Positions 7,109 to 16,148 of a DNA stretch of 64,000 bases are shown piece after piece. Origin of the DNA: an uncultured Clostridia bacterium (lineage in GTDB: Bacteria; Bacillota; Clostridia; Monoglobales; Monoglobaceae); NCBI GenBank assembly GCA_947589045.1, contig CANQBQ010000001.1, forward strand, positions 62,001 through 126,000, written 5' to 3'. The notes beneath the pieces were generated by a model. The model was not told the DNA's origin. It saw only the letters and a program-made list of their open reading frames with translations, and made no database searches. Position numbers and translations under genes: made by a program. Numbering within the stretch: position 1 is the stretch's first letter; each line of letters starts with the position of its first letter.

Positions 7109-7143
7109 AAAAAGCCGCACCCCCTACGGGGAGCGGCTTTTTT
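7109..7143. terminator. Bidirectional terminator
   Basis: AAAAGCCGC...CCCC-loop-GGGG...GCGGCTTTT forms a strong hairpin flanked by A and T runs on both sides. It separates the HD-GYP stump (plus) from the convergent GNAT gene (minus) and can serve both. Confidence 0.9.
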
Positions 7144-7152
7144 GCGCGGCGG

Positions 7153-7653
7153 TTAATCGTCGGTCGTGTATCTGTAAACGAAGTCGTCCATATAATATCC
7201 GCAGCCGATGTCATTTTTCTCTTTGCCGACCCGTTTAAAGCCGAGCCGCTCATATGCCGCTATCGCGTCGTTTCGCTTGTTCACGTTCAGACTTATCGAG
7301 GTAAACCCGCACTCCCGCGTTTTCTCAATCACAAATCTGAGCATATCTTTGGAAATGCCCTTGCCGCGCATATCCTTGCGCAGATAAAATTTGCTTATAT
7401 ACATCTCGTCCTCTTTGGGGTAAAACGCCAGAAAGCCCGCGTCGCTTCCGTCGTCGTTTGCGACAAAGTAGTACAGATAGCCGTGGTCAAGCTGCTCTTT
7501 AATCGCCTTCTCCGACTGAAACATATTTATCATATAGCTGTTTTGCACCTCGCCGACTATGGGGTCGTAATGCTCCCGCACAATCCCGGAGGCAAGGTCG
7601 GACATTCTCTTTATTGCCTCTCGGTCGTTTTTATCCAAAAATATATATTTCAT
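7153..7653 (-). CDS. GNAT family N-acetyltransferase
   Basis: A 166-residue GCN5-related acetyltransferase. The acetyl-CoA pyrophosphate loop is RKDMRGKGISKDM (motif A, about residues 92-104) and the C-terminal motif B is NVNKRNDAIAAYERLGF. The substrate cannot be read from sequence; homologues with this layout acetylate small molecules or peptide N-termini. It lies 24 bases downstream of addA on the same strand and ends at the bidirectional terminator, so it is probably the last gene of that transcription unit. Confidence 0.85.
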   Translation of the reverse strand: MKYIFLDKNDREAIKRMSDLASGIVREHYDPIVGEVQNSYMINMFQSEKAIKEQLDHGYLYYFVANDDGSDAGFLAFYPKEDEMYISKFYLRKDMRGKGISKDMLRFVIEKTRECGFTSISLNVNKRNDAIAAYERLGFKRVGKEKNDIGCGYYMDDFVYRYTTDD

Positions 7654-7677
7654 ACGTTCCTCCTAAAATGCCGCATT

Positions 7678-10600
7678 TCAGCTTATTTCTACGGTTTCGT
7701 CACAATTTAAAAAGTAGAGATATTTTCCCGTGACGGGCTTTCCGAGTATCTGCGTAAGACCTCTCGCGTAGTAGTCGAGCTGAGCCCTGTAATGCTCGGC
7801 ACGCCGATAAACGCGCTCGCCGCTCACGTTGTCGGTCTTGTAGTCCAGTATCACTATCCCGTCGCCCTCGGTAAAGAAGCAGTCCACAACTCCCTGAAGA
7901 AGTATAGTGCCGCCGCCGCTTGCCGCGTCGGGGTAAAGCTCCGCCGCGGGAAGCTCAATATAGAATTTAAACTCGCGCCTTACCTCGTCGGCCGCCTTTA
8001 GCCGCTTGCCTATCTCGCTGCCGAAGAACCGCGCGGCTGCTTCCGCGTCCACAGTCTGAGCCTGCTCGCGGGTCAGCATACCCTCGTCAATCATCTTTTC
8101 TATTTGCCGCGAAACAAGCTCGGGCGTGTCCGACGCGTTTATATTAAGGTGCTGCATAACGAAGTGGGTCACGGTGCCGCGCTCCCGCCCTTTTTCGGCG
8201 GAGGGGCGTTTTAAAGTTATGTCCTCTATGTCGGACAATTTCGGCACATAAACATCGTCGTCCGCCATCTGAGAACGTTTTATTTCGCTCACCGACATTT
8301 TCGCGGGGATTTTGCCGAGCTCGGTGTGCGGATATACGTAGGCGAGCCGCTCCTCCAGCTTAACGCGGTCAAATTCGCAGACCGCTTTGTCGGTACGGTC
8401 TTCGTCGACCTCCGAAGAAAACGGATTTGATATGTCGGCGTTTTGTATCACATATACGCTCGACGCGAAGCCGTCCGCCGCTTTCGGAGCCTTGCCCGCT
8501 TCGATTTTTTCGTCAAAATCGCCCACGTCGTCAAGTACGGCGGGCAAAATCCAGTCGCGGCAGCACATACAGCTCTTTACATAGCTTTCGGTGAGAGCGT
8601 CGTCCGCCTTTACCGCGAGAGACAGCTTTTTGTTTCTTCCGCCGTGTCCGCAGAATATTATCAGCTTTTCCTTTGCGCGGGTCATAGCCACATATAAAAG
8701 GCGCATTTCCTCGGACAGCGCTTCGCGCTTTATTTGCGCGCCGACCACCAACTTCGGCATCGACGGATAGCGTATGCGCCTGTCGGTGTCAACATAGTCA
8801 AGACCGATACCGTATTCTTCGTGCCATACTATGCTTGCCGAGGAGTCGAAATTGAACTTTGCAAACGTGTCGGCAAGAATGACGACCGGAAATTCCAGAC
8901 CCTTCGACTTGTGGAAAGTCATTATCTGCACCGCGTTGTTTTCAAGCTCCTTGGCGGGGGTCAAATCAGCGCCCGAAGTCTTCAGGGTTTCGAGATAATT
9001 CATAAAGTTGAACAGCCCGCAAAGGCGGGTGCGCTCAAAGTCTGCGGCGTGACTTTGCAAAAGGCGCAGATTGCTCTGCTTTAAGCTGCCGTCTTCCATA
9101 GCCCCTGCCGCGAAGTAGTAACCGAAGTCGTTTAAAATATACCATATCAGCGTATCGACCGATGTGTCCTCCGAAAGCTCCCGCAGACGGGTCAGCTTTT
9201 CGATAAAGTCAGCCGCACGGGCGTTGCCGCCCTCCGACGCCGCTTTGAGCGCGGTATAGAAGTTGCCGCTTCGGTGAGGAGCGCGTATGTGCGAAAGCTC
9301 GTCCGCCGTAAAGCCGAACATCGGGGAGCGCAGTACCGCCAGAAGCGGTATGTCCTGATACGGATTGTCTATTATCTGCAAAAACGAGAGCACGGTCTGC
9401 ACCTCAACGGTGTTTAAAAAACTGTTCCCCGCCTCGGTATATACCGGAATACCCAGCGCGCTCATCGCGTCGGCATACTCTCCCGCACGCTTTTTCCCGC
9501 GCATTAAGAGCGCGATGTCGCGGTACTCTATCGGACGCATTTTTTGCAGATCGCGGTCAAATACGAGCATACCGTCCTCGCAGACGAGCTTTTTGATACG
9601 CGCCGCCACGATGCCCGCCTCGACGGTGCGCGAAACGCCGCGCCCGTCGTTTACGTCGGCTATAATTATCTCGGTTTCATCGTCGCGCTCTCTCGCCGGA
9701 GGATACTCCGCTCCGCAAAATAGCATTTCGTCGGCGTTGTACGTCACGTCGCCGACCTCTCGGCTCATTATTTTGCTAAATATGTAATTCACGGTGTCGA
9801 CTATGTTTTGACGGCTTCTGAAGTTTCGGCTCAGACGCAAAAGAGTGCCGTCCTCGCCGTTTATCGGGTCATATTGGCTGTACTTTTCGAGAAAGAGCCT
9901 CGGCGAGGCGTTGCGGAAGCCGTAGATGCTCTGCTTCATATCCCCTACCATAAATTTGTTGTTGCCGGGGGACAGCATATTGAAGATTGCCTCCTGCAAA
10001 TTGCTGGTGTCCTGGTATTCGTCTATTAAAATCTCGCTGAATTTGTCTCGGAGCTTGAGCGCAATCTCGCTCGGATTTCCGTGTCCGTCCGACAAAAGCG
10101 CGAGAGTTTCATGCTCTAAGTCGTTAAAATCCAGATAGTTCCCGCTTCGCTTGAGCTTTTTATGCTTTCTCGAAACTGCCAGAACGATATTTTTCAGAGT
10201 TTTTACAACGGGGTATGACTTTTCGAGCCGAACTCTCATCTCTTCAACGCTCACCGGCATATTGTCCGAGAGAAACGCCTTTAACCCGTCCTTCGCACTC
10301 TTTCGCAGAGACTTTATTTGCTCTCCCGTCTTTCGCTCGTCCTCGGACGCGCCCCGAACGGAGGGCAGTCTGTTGCCGAGAGCCGCCAAAAGGCGCGTAA
10401 TATGCGCCGGTATCTCTTCAAGGTGCATTTCATTCGGGATCAGGTCGAACGCGGGATATTCCTCCTCGGTTATGCGTTGGACATAGGGGTGGTCGCTTGA
10501 AAGGTTATTCTTTATCAGACTTAAAATACAGTCGTAGTTGCTTTTTGCGCTTTCAATCTGTTTTTTTGCCATTTCGCAGAGTTTCTCTTCCCAGACCGAG

Positions 10601-11205
10601 GAGCTTTTATACATATCTACCGCGCCGCACAGCCATTTTGACGGGTCGGGCATACTCTTTACGAATTTATAGAGCTTTATTATGGTGCCTCTGAGGCTGT
10701 TGTCGCTTTTTGTGCCGCCGTAGCCGAGAGTGAGCGAGGAGAAGCCGTGCAGAATGTCGATTTTCGCGTAGTAGCGGTTTAGCACCTCGTCTACCGCGCG
10801 ATTTAAAAGGATGCCGTTTTCAATCTCATCTATTATCGAGAAGTCGGCGGGAATGTCGCAAAGCTGAATATTGTCCTTCAAAAGCTCCATACAGAAGGAG
10901 TGTACGGTCGATATGTGCGCCTGAGCAAGCAAGAGCCGCTGACGCTTCAAATGCTCGCTTTTCGGGTTTTCGGACAGCGCCTTCGTGAGCGCGTCCGAGA
11001 TTTTTCTCTGCATATCGCTCGCCGCCGCATCGGTAAAGGTGAGCGCGAGAACAGAGTCTATCGACACGGGATTTTCGGGGTCTGTCAGCCTGTCGATAAC
11101 GCGCTCGACCAAAACTGCGGTCTTTCCCGAGCCTGCCGCCGCCGATAAAAGGACGCTGCCGCCCGAATATTTAATTGCCCTTTTTTGCTCAATGGTCCAT
11201 TCCAT
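7678..11205 (-). CDS. addA: ATP-dependent helicase/nuclease subunit A (AddA)
   Basis: A 1175-residue UvrD-type helicase with a C-terminal RecB-like nuclease, the subunit of AddAB that processes double-strand breaks for recombination. Visible motifs: Walker A AAAGSGKT (22-29), LALTFTDAAASDM (53-65), DEYQDT (395-400), GDMKQSIYGFR (421-431), KGLEFPVVILADTFAKFN, LLYVAMTRAKEKL, and the nuclease motif VILDYKTD (1118-1125). Length matches B. subtilis AddA closely. The partner addB, normally directly upstream, is absent here: the upstream gene is an RNA pseudouridine synthase. Confidence 0.95.
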   Translation of the reverse strand: MEWTIEQKRAIKYSGGSVLLSAAAGSGKTAVLVERVIDRLTDPENPVSIDSVLALTFTDAAASDMQRKISDALTKALSENPKSEHLKRQRLLLAQAHISTVHSFCMELLKDNIQLCDIPADFSIIDEIENGILLNRAVDEVLNRYYAKIDILHGFSSLTLGYGGTKSDNSLRGTIIKLYKFVKSMPDPSKWLCGAVDMYKSSSVWEEKLCEMAKKQIESAKSNYDCILSLIKNNLSSDHPYVQRITEEEYPAFDLIPNEMHLEEIPAHITRLLAALGNRLPSVRGASEDERKTGEQIKSLRKSAKDGLKAFLSDNMPVSVEEMRVRLEKSYPVVKTLKNIVLAVSRKHKKLKRSGNYLDFNDLEHETLALLSDGHGNPSEIALKLRDKFSEILIDEYQDTSNLQEAIFNMLSPGNNKFMVGDMKQSIYGFRNASPRLFLEKYSQYDPINGEDGTLLRLSRNFRSRQNIVDTVNYIFSKIMSREVGDVTYNADEMLFCGAEYPPARERDDETEIIIADVNDGRGVSRTVEAGIVAARIKKLVCEDGMLVFDRDLQKMRPIEYRDIALLMRGKKRAGEYADAMSALGIPVYTEAGNSFLNTVEVQTVLSFLQIIDNPYQDIPLLAVLRSPMFGFTADELSHIRAPHRSGNFYTALKAASEGGNARAADFIEKLTRLRELSEDTSVDTLIWYILNDFGYYFAAGAMEDGSLKQSNLRLLQSHAADFERTRLCGLFNFMNYLETLKTSGADLTPAKELENNAVQIMTFHKSKGLEFPVVILADTFAKFNFDSSASIVWHEEYGIGLDYVDTDRRIRYPSMPKLVVGAQIKREALSEEMRLLYVAMTRAKEKLIIFCGHGGRNKKLSLAVKADDALTESYVKSCMCCRDWILPAVLDDVGDFDEKIEAGKAPKAADGFASSVYVIQNADISNPFSSEVDEDRTDKAVCEFDRVKLEERLAYVYPHTELGKIPAKMSVSEIKRSQMADDDVYVPKLSDIEDITLKRPSAEKGRERGTVTHFVMQHLNINASDTPELVSRQIEKMIDEGMLTREQAQTVDAEAAARFFGSEIGKRLKAADEVRREFKFYIELPAAELYPDAASGGGTILLQGVVDCFFTEGDGIVILDYKTDNVSGERVYRRAEHYRAQLDYYARGLTQILGKPVTGKYLYFLNCDETVEIS

Positions 11206-11229
11206 AATTTTGTATCTCCGTATTAAAAT

Positions 11230-12132
11230 TTAAGCCTCTATCGTCTTGTGGTTTAAGTAGTCGAGCGCACAGCTCTCTTTAAAGTTGAATTTTATCTTGT
11301 AAGCGCGCAGGTTCTGAAAATCCCGTTTCCCGTTTTTGGGTGCGCCGTATTTTACGTCGCCCTCTATGGGATGCCCTATGTGCGCCATATGAACGCGTAT
11401 CTGGTGGGTGCGCCCCGTTATCAGCCGCACCTCGACTCTCGCGCCGCTTTCCGTCTTTCCTATGACTTTGTATTCCGTCACGGCGCGCCGCGCGCCATCT
11501 GTGCCTTGAGAGACGCTTACGGCGTTTGTTTTGCCGTCCTTTTTAAGATACGTTTCGATAACTCCGCTCTTTCTCTCGGGCACGCCTATAACCGTGCAGA
11601 CATAATATTTTTCAACCTCGCGTCGGCGTATTTTTTCGTTCATAACTCTGAGTGCCGCCGCATTTTTCGCCGCAATTATAAGCCCGCTCGTGTTGCGGTC
11701 AAGCCGATTGCAAAGCGCGGGCGCAAAGGTGTTTTCGCTCGACGGGTCGAACTCCCCGTTTTTGAAAAGATAGGCTGTTATGCGAGAGATAAGGGTGTCG
11801 TCTCCGCTGTTTCCGCCGCTGTGGCAGGGCAGACCGCTCGGCTTGTCGGCGACAAGAATGTTGTCGTCCTCGTAAACTATTTTTATTTCGGAGGGCTTGC
11901 CTTCGTACTTGGCGCCGCCCTTGTCCTCGAAAAACTCGTCGTTTATATAGAGGTCGATTTTGTCTCCCTCGCTCAGATGGTAGGAAATGTCGGCGCGCTT
12001 GCCGTTTACCTTTACCCTCTTTTTCCGTATAGCCTTATACAGCATACCCGCGGGCATAGATTTGAAAAGTTTTCCGAGAAATTTATCCAGCCTTTGACCC
12101 GCGTCGTTGCCGTTTACCGTGACCGTCCTCAT
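11230..12132 (-). CDS. RluA-family 23S rRNA pseudouridine synthase
   Basis: A 300-residue enzyme with an N-terminal S4 RNA-binding domain (about 12-60) and a RluA-type catalytic domain. The catalytic aspartate is Asp145 in CNRLDRNTSG; the usual His before RLDR is Asn. GRTHQIRVHMAHIGHPIEGD is the conserved C-terminal block. The two-domain form suggests RluC/RluD-like action on 23S rRNA, exact site unknown. Its ATG overlaps the metH stop codon (ATGA, 12129-12132), so it is the last coupled gene of the methionine operon. The linkage to methionine genes has no obvious functional reason. Confidence 0.92.
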   Translation of the reverse strand: MRTVTVNGNDAGQRLDKFLGKLFKSMPAGMLYKAIRKKRVKVNGKRADISYHLSEGDKIDLYINDEFFEDKGGAKYEGKPSEIKIVYEDDNILVADKPSGLPCHSGGNSGDDTLISRITAYLFKNGEFDPSSENTFAPALCNRLDRNTSGLIIAAKNAAALRVMNEKIRRREVEKYYVCTVIGVPERKSGVIETYLKKDGKTNAVSVSQGTDGARRAVTEYKVIGKTESGARVEVRLITGRTHQIRVHMAHIGHPIEGDVKYGAPKNGKRDFQNLRAYKIKFNFKESCALDYLNHKTIEA

Positions 12133-14504
12133 TTTACTCCGAACACCTCGTTTGCGATATTCACGCCCGCCTGTCCGTCCTTGGAGTAGTAGTCCGCGCC
12201 CACAAATTTTACATATTCCTCGTTGAGCACCGCGCCGCCGACCATAACCTTGCAGTCGGGCTTTGCGGTTTTGAGCGCGGTTATTGTGTCCTTCATATTT
12301 CTGACCGTGGTTGTCATAAGTGCCGAAAGACCGACGAGCTTTATGTCACGCTCGACCGCGGCAGACACGACGTCCTCGGCGGGTACGTCCTTGCCGAGAT
12401 CTATCACCTCAAAGCCGTAGTTTTCGAGAAGCATTTTTGCGATATTTTTTCCTATATCGTGAATGTCGCCCTTGACCGTGGCGACGATTATCTTACCCTT
12501 GGACGCTCTCTCGTCGGGCGGCACCGAGGCTTTCAGCACCTCAAAGCCGCATTTTACGGTTTCGGCGGAGCGCATAAGCTGAGGGAGAAACAAAACTCCT
12601 TTTTCGTACTGCTCGCCGACGACGTTGAGCGCGGGAACAAAGTATTCGTCTATTATTTCGACTGCGGACTTCGTTTTTAAAAGTTCGGCGACCGCGTCCT
12701 CGGCAGAGCCGAGCTGTCCGTCGATTATTATTTGCTTAAGGTCGGACGGCTCCGTCCGACGCTCGGGTGCGGCGGGGGCCGAGGTCTCTCCGTAGCGGTT
12801 TATATATTCCTCCGCCGATTTGTCCTGATTGTTTATTACCCTGAACGCATGTACCGCGCGCATAACATCGTCCGAGAGGGGGTTTATGATAGGCGCGTTA
12901 AGCCCTGCGCCCAGTGCCGCCGCGAGGAAAACGCCGTTCATAATGCCGCGCGCGGGCAAGCCGAACGACACGTTGCTGACTCCCAGCACCGTTTTAAGAC
13001 CAAGCCTTGAGCGCACCAGCTTGATGGCTTTCAGCGTTTCAAGCACAACATCCTGCTGTGCCGACGCGGTGAGCACAAGGCAATCCACAATAAGACTTTC
13101 GCGCGGTATGCCGTATTTTTCGGCTCCGCGCACAATTTTTTCGGCGATTTTAAATCTGCCCTCCGCGGTATTCGGTATGCCGTCCTCGTCAAGGCACAGG
13201 CAGACCGCGCACGCGCCGTATTTTTTGACTATGGGAAGTATAGCGTCCATACTCTCGCGCTTGCCGTTTACCGAGTTGATTATCGGTCGCCCTCGGTACA
13301 GACGCACAGCCCGCTCGATAGCGGCGGGGTCGCTGCTGTCTATTTGCAGAGGCAGATTTGTAACCGCCTGAACCTCCGCCGACACCTTTGAGAGCACCGC
13401 CACCTCGTCAAGCTCGGGCAGACCCGCGTTGACGTCCAGAATGTCCGCGCCCGCTTGCGTCTGACTTATCGCCTCGCCCGTTATATATCCGTAGTCCGCG
13501 TTTCTGAGAGCCTCTTTGAGGCGTTTTTTGCCCGTCGGGTTTATCCGCTCGCCTATTACCGCGATTTCGTCGCCGTCTATTTCAACCGTCTTAACGCCCG
13601 ACGTAACGGCGGTGCGTTGTTTTACTTCTATATGCGGCTTTTTAACGTCCGCCAAAGCTTCGCGCATTTTTGAGATGTATTCGGGCGTAGTGCCGCAGCA
13701 GCCGCCGAGCACCGATACGCCGAGTTTTGCGTATTCGCGCATAACGGCGGCAAATTCCTCCGCGCTCACGTCGTACACCGTAAGATCGCCGTCCGACTTG
13801 GGAAGTCCCGCGTTGGGCTGAAGCATAACCGGCACGGTGGAATAGTTAAGCGTTTCGCGAACCGCGTCCGCAAGCTGAGCCGGACCGAGCGAGCAGTTTA
13901 TGCCGAGCGCGTCCGCTCCGAGAGCGGACAGGGTTATCGCGGCGGTTTTCGGGTCTGTGCCGACAAAGGTTCTGCCGTCCGCCTGATAGGTCATCGTGCA
14001 GAAAACGGGCAGAGAACAGTTCTCCTTCGCCGCGAGCAGAGCCGCCTTCGCTTCGAGAAGGTCGGAAAAGGTCTCGATAACGATTATGTCCGCGCCCGCC
14101 GCCGCGCCCGCCTTTATCTGCCTTGCAAAGTATTTGTACGCGTCGTCAAAATCCATTGTTCCCATGGGCGGCATAAGCTGACCGAGGGGACCTATGTCGA
14201 GCGCGGTGTATTTTGCGCCCGCCGATTTTGCAAGCCCGACTCCCGCCGTGATTATCTCCTCGACCGAATATCCGCTTGCGCCGAGCTTAAGCTCGCTCGC
14301 CTGAAAGGTGTTCGCGGTTATAACGTCCGCGCCCGCCTCGACGTACTTTTTGTGTATTTTTAAAACTATTTCGGGATTTGTTATGTTGTAGACCTCGGGC
14401 AGACTGCCGACCGCGATGCCCTCCTTTTGGAGCATGGTGCCGAGTCCGCCGTCAAATATAAGAAAATTGTCCTTTAAAAAGTCCTTTATGTTCAAGTCTT
14501 TCAC
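12129..14504 (-). CDS. metH: Cobalamin-dependent methionine synthase, short form without activation domain
   Basis: A 791-residue enzyme that moves a methyl group from methyl-tetrahydrofolate through cobalamin to homocysteine. The homocysteine domain (about 1-295) has the zinc ligands Cys204 (GINCSLGP) and Cys269/Cys270 (GGCCGTTP). The pterin domain covers about 310-575 ([24 protein letters not shown]). The cobalamin cap and binding domains cover about 590-791, with the axial-ligand motif DIHDIG (His682). The C-terminal AdoMet-binding reactivation domain of the 1200-residue enzymes is missing; the neighbouring gene supplies that function. Overlaps the upstream gene by 4 bases. Confidence 0.95.
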   Translation of the reverse strand: MKDLNIKDFLKDNFLIFDGGLGTMLQKEGIAVGSLPEVYNITNPEIVLKIHKKYVEAGADVITANTFQASELKLGASGYSVEEIITAGVGLAKSAGAKYTALDIGPLGQLMPPMGTMDFDDAYKYFARQIKAGAAAGADIIVIETFSDLLEAKAALLAAKENCSLPVFCTMTYQADGRTFVGTDPKTAAITLSALGADALGINCSLGPAQLADAVRETLNYSTVPVMLQPNAGLPKSDGDLTVYDVSAEEFAAVMREYAKLGVSVLGGCCGTTPEYISKMREALADVKKPHIEVKQRTAVTSGVKTVEIDGDEIAVIGERINPTGKKRLKEALRNADYGYITGEAISQTQAGADILDVNAGLPELDEVAVLSKVSAEVQAVTNLPLQIDSSDPAAIERAVRLYRGRPIINSVNGKRESMDAILPIVKKYGACAVCLCLDEDGIPNTAEGRFKIAEKIVRGAEKYGIPRESLIVDCLVLTASAQQDVVLETLKAIKLVRSRLGLKTVLGVSNVSFGLPARGIMNGVFLAAALGAGLNAPIINPLSDDVMRAVHAFRVINNQDKSAEEYINRYGETSAPAAPERRTEPSDLKQIIIDGQLGSAEDAVAELLKTKSAVEIIDEYFVPALNVVGEQYEKGVLFLPQLMRSAETVKCGFEVLKASVPPDERASKGKIIVATVKGDIHDIGKNIAKMLLENYGFEVIDLGKDVPAEDVVSAAVERDIKLVGLSALMTTTVRNMKDTITALKTAKPDCKVMVGGAVLNEEYVKFVGADYYSKDGQAGVNIANEVFGVK

Positions 14505-15160
14505 CTTCTGTACTCACAGTTTTCGCGGTTTTCGCATACACTGCATTTGTCTTTTACGTCTGCCGCCGCTTTGGTAAATCCTATCACCGCAGTGACCGAC
14601 TTTCGGGGTATCATAATATTGTCGGCGGTGACGGTAAGCCCGATTTGTTTTGACGCGTTCAAAGCTGCAATGATTTCGCCCTGATGCTCTAAGGGCAGGT
14701 CGCCGTAGCCCGCGCTGAACCTGAATTTTGTGTTAAAGCCTTCACGCCGTGCCGCCTCTTTGATTTCGCGCTCGGCTGTGTCGCAGACCTTTTCTATGCA
14801 GTCGCTCGCGCACGCGTCCAGCATTACCGCCCGCGTCATACTTCGATGCTCACAGCGGGATATAAGGCTGTCCGCTTCAATTCCGAGAGTCGCCGCCATC
14901 AGTGCGCACCTTTCGCAGCCGCAAAGATGCCTTTTTATGCTCTCGCCGCGCAGTACGACGCCCGACGATATAAGCTCAACGCCCGCGCCGCTTTGACGTA
15001 TGTCAAACAGTCGGTACACAAAGCGCGGTCTTATCGCGCCGAGCATTTCGGATATGCACTCGTCGAGCATTTGCAAAGTTTGCCCGTCAAGCGTTTGTCC
15101 TCGGTGACCGAGATAGCGCAGTACTTCGCTTTTCTCAATTTTTATTTCGGATTTTTCCAT
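14501..15160 (-). CDS. Stand-alone methionine synthase activation-domain protein
   Basis: A 219-residue protein resembling the AdoMet-dependent reactivation domain of MetH (RFSAGYGDLPLEHQ is the characteristic AdoMet-binding block, near residues 145-158). It is thought to re-methylate oxidised cobalamin of the short MetH encoded next, using a flavodoxin-type reductant. The C-terminus carries [14 protein letters not shown], a cysteine cluster seen in several stand-alone members. It overlaps metH by 4 bases (ATGA-type coupling), which fits a fixed stoichiometric partnership. Confidence 0.9.
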   Translation of the reverse strand: MEKSEIKIEKSEVLRYLGHRGQTLDGQTLQMLDECISEMLGAIRPRFVYRLFDIRQSGAGVELISSGVVLRGESIKRHLCGCERCALMAATLGIEADSLISRCEHRSMTRAVMLDACASDCIEKVCDTAEREIKEAARREGFNTKFRFSAGYGDLPLEHQGEIIAALNASKQIGLTVTADNIMIPRKSVTAVIGFTKAAADVKDKCSVCENRENCEYRR

Positions 15161-15162
15161 TA

Positions 15163-16023
15163 TTACAAAAGCCCCTCAGCCAAAAACTCCGCGACCTGCG
15201 GACGGTTCATCGTGTAAATATGTATTCCGCTTGCGCCGTATGACAAAAGCCCGTCGATTTGCTCCTTTGCATACTCCAGCCCCGCCTTTAAGAGGTCGTC
15301 CGCGTTCTCTCCGTATTTGTTGAGCAGTTTAATCATCTTTGACGGAAGCGATGCGCCGCACATAAAAATCATACGTTCTATCTGAGAACGCCCCATCATA
15401 GGCATAATTCCCGCCGAGATAGGAGCTTTTATGCCGCGCTTTGCCGCTAAATCAAGAAATTTATAGAAATGATGGTTGGAAAAGCAAAGCTGAGTTGTGA
15501 AAAACGCCGCGCCCGCGTCCTGCTTTTGCTTTAAATGCTCGATATTTTCCTCGTCGTCTATGCAGTTTATATGTCCCTCGGGGTACGCCGCGCCCGCGGT
15601 GCAAAAGCCCTCGCGGTTTATGTCCGCTATAAGCTCTTTCGCGTATGTGTAGTCGCGGGGCGCGTTTTTGTCAAACCCGTCGGGAATGTCTCCGCGAAGC
15701 GCGAGGACGTTTTCTATGCCGCGCGCCTTCATTTCGTTTGCCGCGCTTTTTATGTCCGATTTTTTCGCCGCGATACAGGTAAGATGAGCCATAGGCTCAA
15801 CGCCGTATTTGCTCTTTATCAGGGCGGACAGCTCTATCGTCTTGTTTCCGCCCGCGCCCGTTCCGCCCGCGCCGCAAGTGACGCTTACAAAGTCGGGCGA
15901 GAGCGCGCATATGCGCTCGAACGTCTCGTAGACGCTTTGGTCGGGAGCGTCTGTCTTTTTCGGCGGGAACACCTCAAAGGATACCACCGTTTTTTTGCTT
16001 TTGTATATTTCCGAAATCCTCAT
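15163..16023 (-). CDS. metF: 5,10-methylenetetrahydrofolate reductase
   Basis: A flavoprotein TIM barrel of about 286 residues that makes the methyl-tetrahydrofolate used by MetH. Landmarks: VVSFEVFPPK at the N-terminus with the catalytic Glu, TCGAGGTG, AHLTC, NVLALRGDIP and FFTTQLCF. I choose the ATG at 16023 (MRISEIYKSK) over the upstream in-frame ATG at 16083 because a GGAGAG box lies before it, the extra residues are atypical, and the promoter -10 box overlaps the upstream start. First gene of the metF-activator-metH-rluA unit. Confidence 0.95.
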   Translation of the reverse strand: MRISEIYKSKKTVVSFEVFPPKKTDAPDQSVYETFERICALSPDFVSVTCGAGGTGAGGNKTIELSALIKSKYGVEPMAHLTCIAAKKSDIKSAANEMKARGIENVLALRGDIPDGFDKNAPRDYTYAKELIADINREGFCTAGAAYPEGHINCIDDEENIEHLKQKQDAGAAFFTTQLCFSNHHFYKFLDLAAKRGIKAPISAGIMPMMGRSQIERMIFMCGASLPSKMIKLLNKYGENADDLLKAGLEYAKEQIDGLLSYGASGIHIYTMNRPQVAEFLAEGLL

Positions 16024-16062
16024 ATTTTTAATATCTCTCCATATCTTACCGAAATTATATAT

Positions 16063-16091
16063 ATTATAAAATGCGCGGCACAATTTGTCAA
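16063..16091 (-). promoter_or_regulatory. Consensus promoter of the metF operon
   Basis: On the minus strand TTGACA (16091-16086), 17-base spacer, TATAAT (16068-16063). The transcript would start near 16056, leaving a leader of only about 33 bases, too short for a SAM or cobalamin riboswitch. Regulation, if any, must be at the DNA level or elsewhere. Confidence 0.85.
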
Positions 16092-16102
16092 GGCAAAGAA
16101 AG

Positions 16103-16132
16103 CGACAGCCGCGAGAGAATTCGCGGCTGTCG
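16103..16132 (-). terminator. Terminator of the VanW-family gene
   Basis: CGACAGCCGCGA (16103-16114) and its exact complement (16121-16132) enclose a 6-base loop. Read on the minus strand the stem is followed by CTTTCTTTG. It ends the VanW gene and insulates the metF promoter immediately downstream. Confidence 0.85.
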
Positions 16133-16148
16133 GTATATGCTTAATATT

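Noticed and set aside
6905-7120. Possible minus-strand gene of 71 residues
   Set aside because: It is antisense to the HD-GYP remnant, which has recognisable protein sequence on the plus strand, and it runs into the terminator region.
16024-16148. SAM or cobalamin riboswitch before metF
   Set aside because: The consensus promoter leaves a leader of only about 33 bases, and no riboswitch core sequences are present upstream of it either.
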